From contig OZ020524.1 in NCBI GenBank assembly GCA_963971425.1, forward strand, positions 16,743,845 to 16,807,844: a stretch of 64,000 nucleotides of DNA, in the 5' to 3' direction. Below the pieces are notes generated by a model. It was not told the origin of the DNA. It did not search any database and worked only from the letters and a program-made list of their open reading frames with translations. The translations under genes and the position numbers were made by a program. The stretch comes from Bryoerythrophyllum caledonicum (taxonomy: Eukaryota > Streptophyta > Bryopsida > Pottiales > Pottiaceae). Of this stretch, positions 12,691 through 23,279 are shown piece after piece. Numbering within the stretch: the first letter of the stretch is position 1; each line of letters starts with the position of its first letter.

Positions 12691-13185
12691 GTTAGTGTCT
12701 ATCCTCGAGAGGAAGAAGTACTTCCATACTACTAAACCTATGTCTGGTGGGTATTGATTTAGTGGTGGAACAACCAGAGGCACCACGGCCTTGGTGTAGT
12801 GGTCTGAGCCATGGCACACCTGTGAGATGGTTGTGAGTTCAAGTCCCCACACCAGCTTAGTACCTACCACCATAGTCCATCCAACTATGGTGGGGGGTCT
12901 TGAGACCTTGTTGTATGGATACTCCAAAACCCTTAGGAGATGACATGTTGGTTGTCTTTGAGGCACCTAGTGTAGGGAAGCACTTAGTGTAGAAAAGTGT
13001 TTACCCTCAAAAAAAAGGAAGTAGTTCTATTATATTACCCTATGTCTCGTGGCCATAGGCTTAGTGAAGAGAATGAACAAACATTGTATTCACGGTGGTT
13101 CCCAATGGCGACCGCAGTTCTTCTTCTTCTTCATCTTGGAGTAAACAGACACTCTATTCACGTCGGTTTCTCCCGGGAGACCAAA
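12691..13185 (+). mobile_element. Older LINE/SINE 3' tail, split by a younger SINE
   Basis: The left half (about 12691-12775) reads TGTCTATCCTCGAGAGGAAG, then CATACTACTAAACCTATGTC, and ends near GGTGGAACAACCAGA. The right half (13137-13185) resumes with TGGAGTAAACAGACACTCTA, then TCACGTCGGTTTCTCCCGGG. Joined, the two halves match the 3' tail of the LINE at 19436-19569. The repeated junction words TGGAACAACCAGA and TGGAGTAAACAGA (10 of 13 identical) look like an aged target duplication made by the SINE between them. Confidence 0.65.
12779..13136 (+). mobile_element. tRNA-derived SINE with LINE-like 3' tail
   Basis: About 355 bases. The head has RNA polymerase III promoter-like boxes: an A-box-like TTGGTGTAGTGGTCTGAG at about 12790 and a B-box-like GAGTTCAAGTCCCC at about 12834. 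The body (12860-12995) is unrelated to the rest of the window. The tail (12998-13129) follows the LINE tail throughout: TTTACCCTC, GGAAGTAGTTCTA, TATGTCTCGTGG, CTTAGTG, GAACAAACATTGTATTCACG, then GTTCTTCTTCTTCTTC. A hairpin-forming segment precedes the TTC run. The element is inserted in an older tail copy. It has no coding potential; the RNA is presumably non-coding. Confidence 0.75.
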
Positions 13186-13488
13186 AGTTTGCTTCTTTTA
13201 AAAGAAATATTAAGGTGCAATGAGTTCATTCATATGGTATGCATACAATACTGTATAGATTTTGTGTTGTTGTTATTGTTCTTTTTCTTTACAGACTTTT
13301 ACATGATTTTAATACTTAATTCTATTCAAATATAAACTATTATAATATTAAATTTCAAGATTTCTAATACTCTAAATTTATGATTTGTGGAAGTACTTGC
13401 AACGGTTAATGTTTGCTTGAATTGGACTTATTTGTTGTTTTTGGATATATAATAGAAATTATGTCAAGTTAAAAGCTCTTGAAAATCA
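13186..13488. other. AT-rich spacer
   Basis: About 300 bases of AT-rich sequence between the SINE nest and the LINE target site. I see no gene or repeat of note. Confidence 0.5.
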
Positions 13489-13501
13489 TTACAAACCTTG
13501 C
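13489..13501. repeat. LINE copy 1 target-site duplication, left
   Basis: TTACAAACCTTGC, repeated exactly at 19570-19582. A 13-base exact duplication around a 5'-truncated element with a simple 3' tail is the hallmark of target-primed reverse transcription. Confidence 0.9.
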
Positions 13502-16500
13502 AACCTTGGATTATCAATGGCGCCGTTTCACAAAAAACTTAAACCTCACATACATCAATACCAATACACAATTCTCTAGACAAGATGGCTATAACTACAG
13601 CGATTGGAGTCTAATAGATGGATTCTATATAAATACAAACAACAATACACAATACACCTCTACAACAAGCAAGGATGTCATTCTCAACTCGGACCACTCA
13701 CCTGTACAACTACACATCCCAAATAACACATTAGTCAATCGAACCCCTACAATCTCAAACAAAGACACTATACGCATACTCAATCCAATTCCAAAAAACA
13801 ATATAGAAAAATTCAACACAAAATTCTTCGAAGGAAACTCCATACAAATAGACTCCCTCATAAACACTCTGGAAAACAATAGTCAACTATCAGGAGTACA
13901 ATGGCAAGAAGCATGCCACACCCTAGACAAACTCATTAAAGAAATTTCTGGCACAGTGGAAAAAACTTGTAAAGCCAACCCTATACCCCAATCGACAAAC
14001 CGAACTTCTCAACAAGGAGGTTATTTACCCCACAAGCTTTCCAAAACCTGGAAACAACACCTAACCACATACCATGTTACACGAAAAACCATTAGAATTG
14101 TAAAGACCAACCCCCAATGGCGCAACCACCCCATACTCAATGTACTACTAACCCTACAACACATCCAAATACCTACCCCGCCGCCTCCGGATCTTCCTCA
14201 TGACGCTTGGATAAAGGATATCGCACTAATTGCAAAAAATGCCAACATACAAGCCCGGAAAGTAACCTCAAAATACGCTAAAGATAACATTAAAAAAGCC
14301 ATCTCAAAGTACAGACAACTATATGAAATTAGTCCAAAAAGAATTAACAAGAAAGTCTTTAAGAACTTTGAATCCCCGCCAATGGATTGCATCAAAGATC
14401 AATACAACAATATTCTAACTAGCCCCGAAGACATTGCGAATGAAATATTCAACCAACAAACAAAAATCAATAGACCAACAATACCAACATGTAATTACCA
14501 ACCACAACACCCAATCAAATGCACATGCGCAGTCCGCCAATACCCATGGCATGACCTAGATGGATATACCCTTGACAAAAGAGGTGAACCAGAGATTCCA
14601 CTACACAAATACTTTAATAGAGCCACATACGACACATGCCTTCAAAATCTTGGAAACAACAAAGCACCAGGACCAGATCGAATACCAAATACAATACTCA
14701 AAAACATGCCCCCAAGATTTCATAAATTGTTATTCCTATTCTTTTATCAGTGCTATAAACAAAAACAAATATCGACCTCATGGAAATCAAGTGCAACAAT
14801 CTTAATATACAAAAAAGGCGACCCATCTATACTACCCAACCATAGACCAATTGCACTAGCTAACACAATATATAAACTCTTTACCAGTACACTCACCTCT
14901 ATATTATCCTCAAATGGTGAAAAATTCAAAATTCTACATGATAGTCAAGAAGGATTCAGAGCAGAGAGAAGCACCGCTCGACAATTACAAATTATAATAG
15001 CTGCACTAGAAGACTCAAAATTTACAAACCAAGATATATACATATTATACGTGGACTTTAAAAATGCCTTCGGCTCAATAGACCATGCCCGACTACTGGC
15101 AATAATGACGGACCTTGGTTACCCAAAAGATGCAACTACACTCGTTGGAAACATCTACTCTCAGTCATCTACGTACTACACTGGCGAACATTTTGGGAAA
15201 ACAAAACATATACCCATCCAAAGAGGAGCTATACAAGGGGACACCCTTAGCCCATACCTATTCATAATATTCTTAGAACCACTACTTAGATGGCTAGAAC
15301 GAGGCAACAACCGATATGCAATTGGCACATCACAAGTCACAATAAACTGTGCCGCATACGCGGATGACCTCGCCGCCATAACTAATAAAATTCGATCTAT
15401 CCAAATACAACTCAATAAAATTGATAGATATTGCAAATGGACCGGAATGGACGTAGGTGTCCCAAAATGTGCCGCTACCGGATGCCCAAACAAATCCAAA
15501 TTAAACCCTACCACGTTCAAAGCCCTAATGCAAGCTTCTAACATCAATTACCGTAATCAACCGATCCCTATACTACACCAAAATGAACCATACATATACA
15601 TAGGTATAAACCTTGTTCCCTCACTAAAATGGAAAATACAAATTCACATAACAACCACAAAACTCATTAAACAATGCAAAGAACTAACGACATGTCCGGC
15701 AATCATGAAACAAAAAGTAAAAATGGTTGATACCGTACTACGCCCAGGAGTAGCATACAGTTTCTACGGGGTACCATACTCTATGCCAGCTATCAAAAAA
15801 CTTGACCAAAAAATAATAGCCATACAAAAGACTATATGTGGACTTCCAAAATGTATGTCAAATGCAATTACTCAACTCCCACATAACCTATTCCGACTTG
15901 AAGCCTTCTCCCTCAAAAATGCATATCTCCGATGTATAGGAGAACAACTACAAAACGCTTTAAACGATAAAGGCCGACTTGGAAAAATATATAATGGATT
16001 AACGCATTATGTCCTTGCCCAACACGGTGGTGCCGAAAACATACCCAAAATTTAAAAAAACGACTGCATAAGATCACCAATAACTCGAACACTCTACCTA
16101 TTAAAATACATTGCTAAAGCCCACCTTAAAAGTACACTTTCAAACTTCCTCATTAATCCTACAACACTAGAAATACTATGGCACCAAGAAACACCAAACC
16201 ACAACACACTCAATGCCCAACTCTCCCAAAAGCTTCTACAAAAACTCCTCTCAAACAATATTTTTGAACTAGCCCAAATTACTTTACCCAACGGCACACA
16301 TATCATGAACAATGAAGACTTCAAAACCTACCATTTCACCCCATGCAAACTATTAAAAAGTTCCCTAAAAGTTGCTAAACAACTATTTTGCCACCCTACT
16401 TGCCCCACTCCATGTCGCACTCCTTGCAACATACACCCATACTCTCACATACTTAAAGATTCATTCATCACCCTCAACAATAACATCATCCCTAGAAATA

Positions 16501-19172
16501 TCCCCACACCAATCAACCCCCCTAACCCTCCACATACATACCACCCCCGTCCTCCAACATACATCTCCAAAAACCCTACCGCATATCCCATTAATAACAT
16601 CATACGCCATAAACATATCCGACACACTGATATAAATAACATACAAAACACCTACACAAAATATTTATGCCAATGGCAACACAACGATAATACATACAAT
16701 AAATGGCTTCCCCAAAGAAACCTTTTTCCATGACATGACACCAATACCTCCACACATAACACCGAAAAAATAAAACAATACTCCAAAAAAATTCAAAACA
16801 AAACATACTCGGATATCATCCTAGCCCACCACCCCCAAGAACAACTATCAGACTCAAGATCCGTAACACCACCCATAATTATCCCACTCTTAAACATCTA
16901 CACAACAGAATGCAATCCCAAAAAGGATATACTTACATCCTTAAACACAATTCAAATAGATAACAATCAAGCACATCTATACGAAGAAAATGGCCGACAT
17001 CTATATACCATCCCCGTTAATCGACTCCAATGGCTATGGAATCAATATAATACAAAATTACAAACTCCTACAAACATCGAATCAACGACCCAACCCTTTG
17101 AAACCGAACTAATATAACTCTACCAAAGGTATAAATACCGAATACCAAAAACTGACCCCTCAAAAATGTCCAATACACAATACCCACTCCCATTTAAAAC
17201 TCACTGATCTCATCCTTTAACATCGAGCAATCATACTTCTCTTCCCCGGTCACATGTCCTACCAAACTCAATAAATTCTATTCACCTTATGAAAGAGACA
17301 AAATATTCGGATCCCTAGGAAAGGCCTTTGACTACAAATGGATCAGTAACGGCATAGCAAGCAATACATTGGGCTAGACTTGCCGCCAAACACAACCCAA
17401 ATAACACAAAAACAATCATCATCACACCGAACAACAATTGGTACCAAAGCAACAACCAACATACAAACCCATTCCCAGACTCCCATATAATTGCATCATT
17501 TGAATCAGACACAATACCATACGAAGAACCTACTATTCCACCTAAGCTAAAAAAACCCCGAACAGAGACATCTACATTACAAATACTATGCGTCTATCAT
17601 CAAAATCAAACCCTTGGCTCCCGAGAACAAATTGCGGAACTTACCTCCATAACAGACAATCTAAACATACACCGAGTATACACAAAACTGGCACCACCAA
17701 CACCCATACAAACCTCCATAAACAAAAGAAAAAATTGGTCAAAACTAAACTATGTCAACAACACATTAAACTACTCCGCCATACCTCCCCCTCTTCTAGA
17801 TTACCAAACCCATACCACACCAAAATTAAACCCTACACACAGTTATTACACTGACGGCTCCTTTAAACCACCAGAACAAATTAGCCCGGGCTCTTGGCGC
17901 AGAGAAAAAGCTGGCTATGGCATATATAATTCTACCAAAGAAGTTAAACTAGCCAAAAGACTTCATGGACTACAAAATATCCTCAGAGTAGAACTCATGG
18001 CCATTCACAAAACACTACAAATCATCACAACAAAATACAATGATGAACCCGCACATATATTCACCGATTGTATAAATGCACTCCACCTACTTAATACTCA
18101 AATAACACACCCTACCCTTCACAATAGCCACCCAGACCAAACCATATTAACATCAATGGTCCAAATGTTAGAGAACCGTACACAAATTACAACCCTCCAC
18201 AAAGTGAGAGCCCATGCCAACATCGATGGCAACGAACAAGCAAACAAATTCGCAAAAGAAGGTCGAGAAAAAACACACAAAAATGCCAAAGACCCATACA
18301 AACATGCCCATGCTACCCCATACTACTTTCAAAAAGAAGATTCGCCTTCCAAAGAAGATACCCTTGACAAAGGCCCAATCAGATTTTTGGACAAATATCT
18401 CAAAAAACAAGATCTCTACAACAACCTTGACACAATCTCATAAAATATTCCTAACATAGAAAAATGGACTAACAATAACGACATAGACAATGAACTCTCT
18501 ACAAACTTTTGGAAAAACCCCATCATCTCAGACTCGCAAATAACATGTCTCATCAAATTCCATACTGGTCAGTATATGGGAAACGCTCGCAAACAACTCT
18601 TCTTTGGAATCGAAAGATTCCTAGCCATAACATGCCCCATATGCCCCTCAACGGACCCCGACACATGGCCTCATGTTCTACTCAAATGCCAAAACCACCA
18701 CATACACTCTCTTATTGTTAAAAGACATAATAAAGCGGTATGGGAAGTCTGAAATCTAGTCACCTCCTACAATAAATTGAGATGTTTTATACTAATGAAC
18801 GCCAGCACTTTTAATAACAACCCACAAGAAAATACGGTCCCCCTTTGGCTACTCCCATGCTCATGTATGACCCAAAGATGTCATTGCAACGCTAGACTCA
18901 AACCGGACATCCTTTGTGTTAAAGGTTTACCATACAATGACCCACCACCCGATAACATCAACCAAGACTACACCATTCAGTTCATTGAGTTCACATATTG
19001 CAACGATAGATTTTCCCCGGAAACAATCCAAAATAAAATAGATAAATACCAACCCCTTATTGACGACATCATTGACCTCGGATGGAATGTCAACCCTCTC
19101 ATTGTAATCACATCCGGCGCTCGTGCCACCACCTTTATCCCATCTATGAAAACTCTTGAAGATACCCATTGA
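13502..19172 (+). pseudogene. LINE copy 1 polyprotein: APE (C-terminal part), RT, RNase H, Zn motifs, RLE endonuclease
   Basis: All domains lie in one reading frame. APE end: SDWSLIDGFY, then SDHSPV at 13689-13706. RT: NKAPGPDRIP (about 14660), IYKKGDPS, NHRPIALANTIYKLF, the first catalytic Asp in YVDFKNAFGSIDH (15054), GAIQGDTLSPYLF, then YADD at 15357-15368. RNase H: TDGS with Asp at 17853, Glu of VELMAIH at 17991, Asp of FTDC at 18066. The last acidic site is Asn in GNEQANKFAKEG, where copy 2 has Asp. A CPIC...H...C zinc motif lies near 18630, then CSCMTQRCHC near 18865. RLE: KPDI (18900-18911) and EFT (18987-18995), where copy 2 has EFK. The frame is closed by stops at 16053, 16731, 17115, about 17205-17360, 18441 and 18750, so it is dead. 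I saw no frameshift between the main domains, although 17.1-17.4 kb is unclear. An apparent start just left of 13502 lies in flanking DNA. Confidence 0.88.
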
Positions 19173-19435
19173 AACAATTAAAACCTCCTTTAAAAACATT
19201 AACACCATCGCTACTCAATATGCCATGTCCATCCTTCTGCATAAACGCAAAATCGAAAACAACCAAGCCCTCCCCAATACACAGGACCCCCCTTAAATTC
19301 TTTCCCCGCCTGGATTTTTATACCTAGTTGGCTTTGAGGTTTTTGCTTGATTTGTGGTTGGTCCGTTAGCTAGTTGCTTGGTTAGTGTTTTGTTGGTTGA
19401 TTGGACGGTTCATGTTTCTTTGGCTACTTGTTACA

Positions 19436-19569
19436 TAGTGTCTACCCTCGAAAGAGGGAAGTAGTTCCAGCTTACTAATTCCTTGTCCAGTGGGCATGGT
19501 CTTAGTAGTGGAACGAACAGACACTTTATTCACGCCGGTCTCCTTCGGAGACTGGTGTTCTTCTTCTTC
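19436..19569 (+). other. LINE 3' tail: stem-loop plus TTC run
   Basis: It reads TGTCTACCCTCGAAAGAGGG, GTCCAGTGGGCATGG, GTGGAACGAACAGACAC, then GCCGGTCTCC-TTC-GGAGACTGGT, which can fold into a 10-pair stem with a 3-base loop, and ends GTTCTTCTTCTTCT. The same tail occurs in LINE copy 2, in the SINE and in the split older tail. In LINEs of this kind the 3' stem-loop is the likely recognition site for reverse transcriptase. Confidence 0.75.
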
Positions 19570-19582
19570 TTACAAACCTTGC
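19570..19582. repeat. LINE copy 1 target-site duplication, right
   Basis: TTACAAACCTTGC, an exact copy of 13489-13501, placed directly after the TTC run. Confidence 0.9.
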
Positions 19583-20924
19583 TATTTTCTTATTGAATTT
19601 AAAGTAGTTTCATAGAAGGATTGACTTCAAATTATAACTAACATCTTGATGTTACTTACCTTAATTATAATCTCAACATACATAATCTTGCTCTACTCTT
19701 TGCATTGTCTACATAGCTAAACATGCTTAGCAATTCTCTCAATGGTTATTTTACATGACTTTCTTCTTTCCATTCAAAATGTCACTTCCCTCCATGTAAG
19801 TGTTGCAACAAATTAATTTTTTCTATTTGAAATTAAAAGATTGTAAATATGTAGAGTAGGTTATGTTCCATAATTGTCTAAGAATTATCTAGGCTTGGTA
19901 GTTAGATAGTCTATAATCACCAAAAAACATTGAATAATAATAATACACAATTAAGCAAATATATCATTGGCTAAATGCACCGAGCTATGGAAAAAATTGA
20001 TAGATTATTGGATAAAATGACAAAATAAAATAAAATAGGCAAGATCTTAGTGCCATACTATTAAAGGGAGATCTTTTTCAACTTCCTTGCAAATCTAAAA
20101 CCTAATGTGAGTCAAAACTTGTTCAACCTTAATCTACTCAAAGAGACTTAAGAAACCTAAAATCACGTTGGATTTTTTTGGCTAGTTCATACTTTGTACA
20201 TCTCAAAACCTACAAAGCTTCTAGTTTTTCTACTAACTCCCTAACCTGTCTAGATTCCTCACACATGGTCACCTCCAAGAGCTTGCAAGAGAGAGAGAAA
20301 TGTGGAGCTCTTTCTACAAAACCCTAGCTTCATCCATTTGTCCAGTGGATGAGAGCTGACTAGGGTGGACATTTATCCACCTGGTCAGGTCTATCACCTG
20401 GTGGTTGATCAGTGGTCAAAAATAAAAATTTACTACCCAATTCGGTAAAGCCTAATTCACTACTCAACATATACTCTCTTCAATATGGTGTGAAAGATGC
20501 ACCAATATTGTCATTTGTTATGGAGGTATTATGCTTCAATTTCAACTTCCATGTGATGAGTTTGGCTAATTCAATTATTACAACTTCGGTATGTTTTTAA
20601 CGAAAAAATAGGCCATGCAAAATGTTAGTGATGGATTAAATTTGAAAAAGGGAAAAGGAAGCCAAGGTGGTGATCCTAATGTGAGCCGTGGCCAAGGCCT
20701 AAGGCCCGCATCACCTTGGTCATATAGATCTCTCATACACCAACCAAGACCCATGCTTTGGTTTGCCACCATGGGGAAACGAACTGCAAACTGATTGTAT
20801 CGCCTCAAAAACCATTGGCTGCTTTGCACTCCCCTATGCCCCCAATTGCTCTAGCCATGCCACAAAAATGGTATATAAAAAGAAAAGTCGTTACAAAGTC
20901 TTGCGTGCATATTGCAGTTACTTG
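19583..20924. other. Intergenic, nothing recognised
   Basis: AT-rich DNA with no convincing coding region. The short open frame near 20412 has no recognisable feature. Confidence 0.5.
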
Positions 20925-22238
20925 TACAGTAGAGTGACATTCAAATTGTTGTTTGGCAAATCTAGGGATAGTGTCCTACATTGTTGGCAACTTTGACACC
21001 CTCCCCAGGGCTAAAAAATTGTCAATCAAACATGAAATTTTTGGCACAAGATCACTTCTAAGTTGACAACATACGTACCAAATTTCAAGTCCAAAATATG
21101 AATATTATAAAGATATAAAGAGTTTACCAACTTGTGTAGCTGTGAGAAAAGTCTTACAACTACCAACTTTGACACCCTCCCAAGGATTGAAAGAATTTTT
21201 TTCCCATGGAATTCTTAGAATGAAAACATCTGTATGCTGATTACATATGAAAATTATTTCAAGTCCAAAAGATCCACACAAATAAAACTAATCCAAAATC
21301 TAGCAACATGTGTTGTTGTGACAAACATTTCACTCCTTGCCAACTTTGACACACTCCCAAGGATTGAATTTTTTGTTTTTGGCTATGAAATTTTTGACAT
21401 AAGAGTGTCTCTATGTTGATGATGACATGCGTGCCAAATTTGAAGGCCGAAATATCTATATATCAAAAGATTTTTTAAATCTACCAACATGTATAGTTGT
21501 GAGAAACATTTCACTGCTGCCAAGGATTCAATTTTTTGTTTTTTCCCATGAGATTTGGGGCATGAGACCACCTTTATGTTGATTATATGTGTTTATTTCT
21601 AGACCAAATGATCCACAAAAGAAAAGAATCAAATCTAAATCTTCTAGCATACGTAGTTGTTAGAAACAACAAGGGAAACCATTTCACTATTGCCAACTTT
21701 GGCATCGTCCCGACTCCCTAGGTCTCAAAATTTGTTTATTGACCATGAATTTTTTGGCACAAGATCACTTTCATGTTGATAACATGTGTGTCAAAATCAA
21801 GGCGAGAAGATGAATACAAAAACCATCTTCAAAACCTATCAACATATGTAGCTATGAAAATCAATTTTGAATATTCTTTTTTGTATTCATCAAGTGGCCT
21901 TGAAATTTGGCGCACTTGTTATAAACATAGAGGAGATCTTGTGCCAAAAATTCCACGGTAAATTAAAAAAATTAGTCCTAGGAAGGGTGTCAAAGTTGGC
22001 AGTTGTGAATGTCTCACTACTATACATCTTGGTAGATTTTTAATATCTTTTTTTGTATTCATCTTCTCGACTTGAAATTTGGCACACATGCTGTCAACAT
22101 AGAAATGATCTTGTGCCAAAAATTTCATTGTTAACTGACAATTTTTCAGCCCTCAAGAGGGTGTCAAAGTTGGCAACAGTGTAGGACAATATCCCTGGAA
22201 TTGCCAAAACGCCAATTTGAATGTCACCCTATTGTACA
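20925..22238. mobile_element. Fold-back element made of about 177-base repeats
   Basis: The left end TACAGTAGAGTGACATTCAA and the right end, inverted, TTGAATGTCACCCTATTGTA, are inverted repeats. The similarity continues inward for more than 200 bases. The interior holds direct repeats of about 177 bases: the word CAACTTTGACAC or its decayed form recurs near 20988, 21164, 21341, 21519 and 21693. Two more units lie in inverted orientation, with GTGTCAAAGTTGG near 21988 and 22161. It has no coding capacity. It resembles the long-terminal-repeat fold-back derivatives of DNA transposons. The family is not identified. Confidence 0.7.
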
Positions 22239-22272
22239 TTTTTTGTTGGCATAGAAGATGGTCTCCATATTA

Positions 22273-22785
22273 AGGTAGAGGCACCCAATTCCGATCAGTA
22301 GAGTATGCATGGCATGGTGCATGAAAGTGGCAAATGCATGAAATGGTGCATGAAGGGACCCAAAACCGATAACCCAAAATCTGAAAACACCAGTCATTAT
22401 TGGCATTGGGACATGAAGTGTGCAATTTTGGGTTGCTCCGCCTCAATTGGCATTGCCTTGAAAGCCAAACAAGGCCGATTGATATTGGGTTCCCTCCATG
22501 AGTTGGTTATCTAAGGCATGTCTTCTCAATTTTTCTCACTTTCACTCATTGGCATTGTGTGAAGGAGGGCACCAAATCTCACCTACTCTAGAATTTGATT
22601 ATGGGCTCCGGTGGTTTTTGGGCTTTTAAATTCTACATCAATTCCAAATCTTTGTGATTAAATTTGAAAAAATATTTGTTGAGTCTTATTCCTAATTCCA
22701 CATCTTTCTACATAAATGTTTTTGAGTCTCAATGTCATTTGAGTCTCAAACTGGCTTAAGTGATCGAAATTGGGTGCCTCTACCT
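22273..22785. mobile_element. Mariner-like MITE with TA duplication
   Basis: The terminal inverted repeats AGGTAGAGGCACCCAATT and AATTGGGTGCCTCTACCT are perfect over 18 bases and extend, with one mismatch, to CGATCA. Both ends are flanked by TA, as expected of Tc1/mariner insertions. A PIF/Harbinger TTA duplication is also possible if one end lost a base. The roughly 510-base interior has no coding potential. Confidence 0.75.
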
Positions 22786-22787
22786 TA

Positions 22788-23279
22788 CTTGGAAGTTTGG
22801 ATCCCAAGGTCCATGTTGGACAAGGTATCGATATGAATATTTTTTGTGCATGTATGGCCATCATACTTCTTATGCATTATATGCATGGCCTTTGCTTGAG
22901 TACTTGGCGTAAATGATCTGATATGGAAAAAATCAAAGTTTATATTCTTTTCAAAATCCATGAGCAAAATTTCACTTGAAATGTTAAAATGCACAATAAT
23001 CCAACTTCTTCACTGGATTTTTGAACACAACCCAAAAATTCAAGTTTACTTAGACATAGTAAAACATTAACTAAACAGTTCAACAATTTGTAATTTTGTC
23101 TCTCTAGCTGCTAGTGACTTTTTGGGTACTCCTCAAACAAGCAGAACTACATTCGATCACATTTTACAATGTCAGAATCATATCAAATGTAAGATGTCCG
23201 CATATGAATCTGGCTCCATTCTTATGAATTTGTGAATTCCATTCTTATTGGTGGTGTTCCATTCATTTCTATACTTTGA
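22788..23279. other. Intergenic, nothing recognised
   Basis: AT-rich sequence without a supported gene. Confidence 0.45.

Larger units (their letters stand above)
13502..19569 (+). mobile_element. LINE copy 1: Dualen/RandI-like non-LTR retrotransposon, 5'-truncated
   Basis: A 6068-base insertion bounded by a 13-base duplication. The coding part runs in one frame from an APE endonuclease remnant through RT and RNase H to a PD-(D/E)XK endonuclease. It ends with a 3' tail (19436-19569) that closes in a stem-loop and a TTC run. The left limit falls inside the APE domain, so the 5' part was lost at insertion. The composition is strikingly A/C-rich on the coding strand, unlike its surroundings. 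Dual APE+RLE LINEs are known from green algae (Dualen/RandI); I know of few or none described in land plants. A shorter relative is at 55040-56570. Confidence 0.88.

Noticed and set aside
12788..12862. A possible tRNA gene
   Set aside because: The A and B boxes are present, but the arms do not form a proper cloverleaf, and the stretch is the head of a longer SINE with a tail and target duplication.
13479..13501. A start codon for the LINE protein at 13479
   Set aside because: It would be a TTG in flanking DNA left of the target duplication; the frame is open there only by chance, and the element is 5'-truncated.
16094..16806. Several open frames on the minus strand of the LINE
   Set aside because: They mirror the A/C-rich coding strand of the LINE, which lacks minus-strand stops by composition.
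13502..19172. A changed genetic code or stop read-through to explain the in-frame stops in the LINE
   Set aside because: MOR1, DGAT1 and the kinases in the same window use standard stops and show none inside; the LINE stops, with lost catalytic residues, fit ordinary decay.
20988..21710. A CRISPR-like array
   Set aside because: The repeats are about 177 bases with no short-repeat/unique-spacer structure, in plant nuclear DNA, inside a fold-back element.
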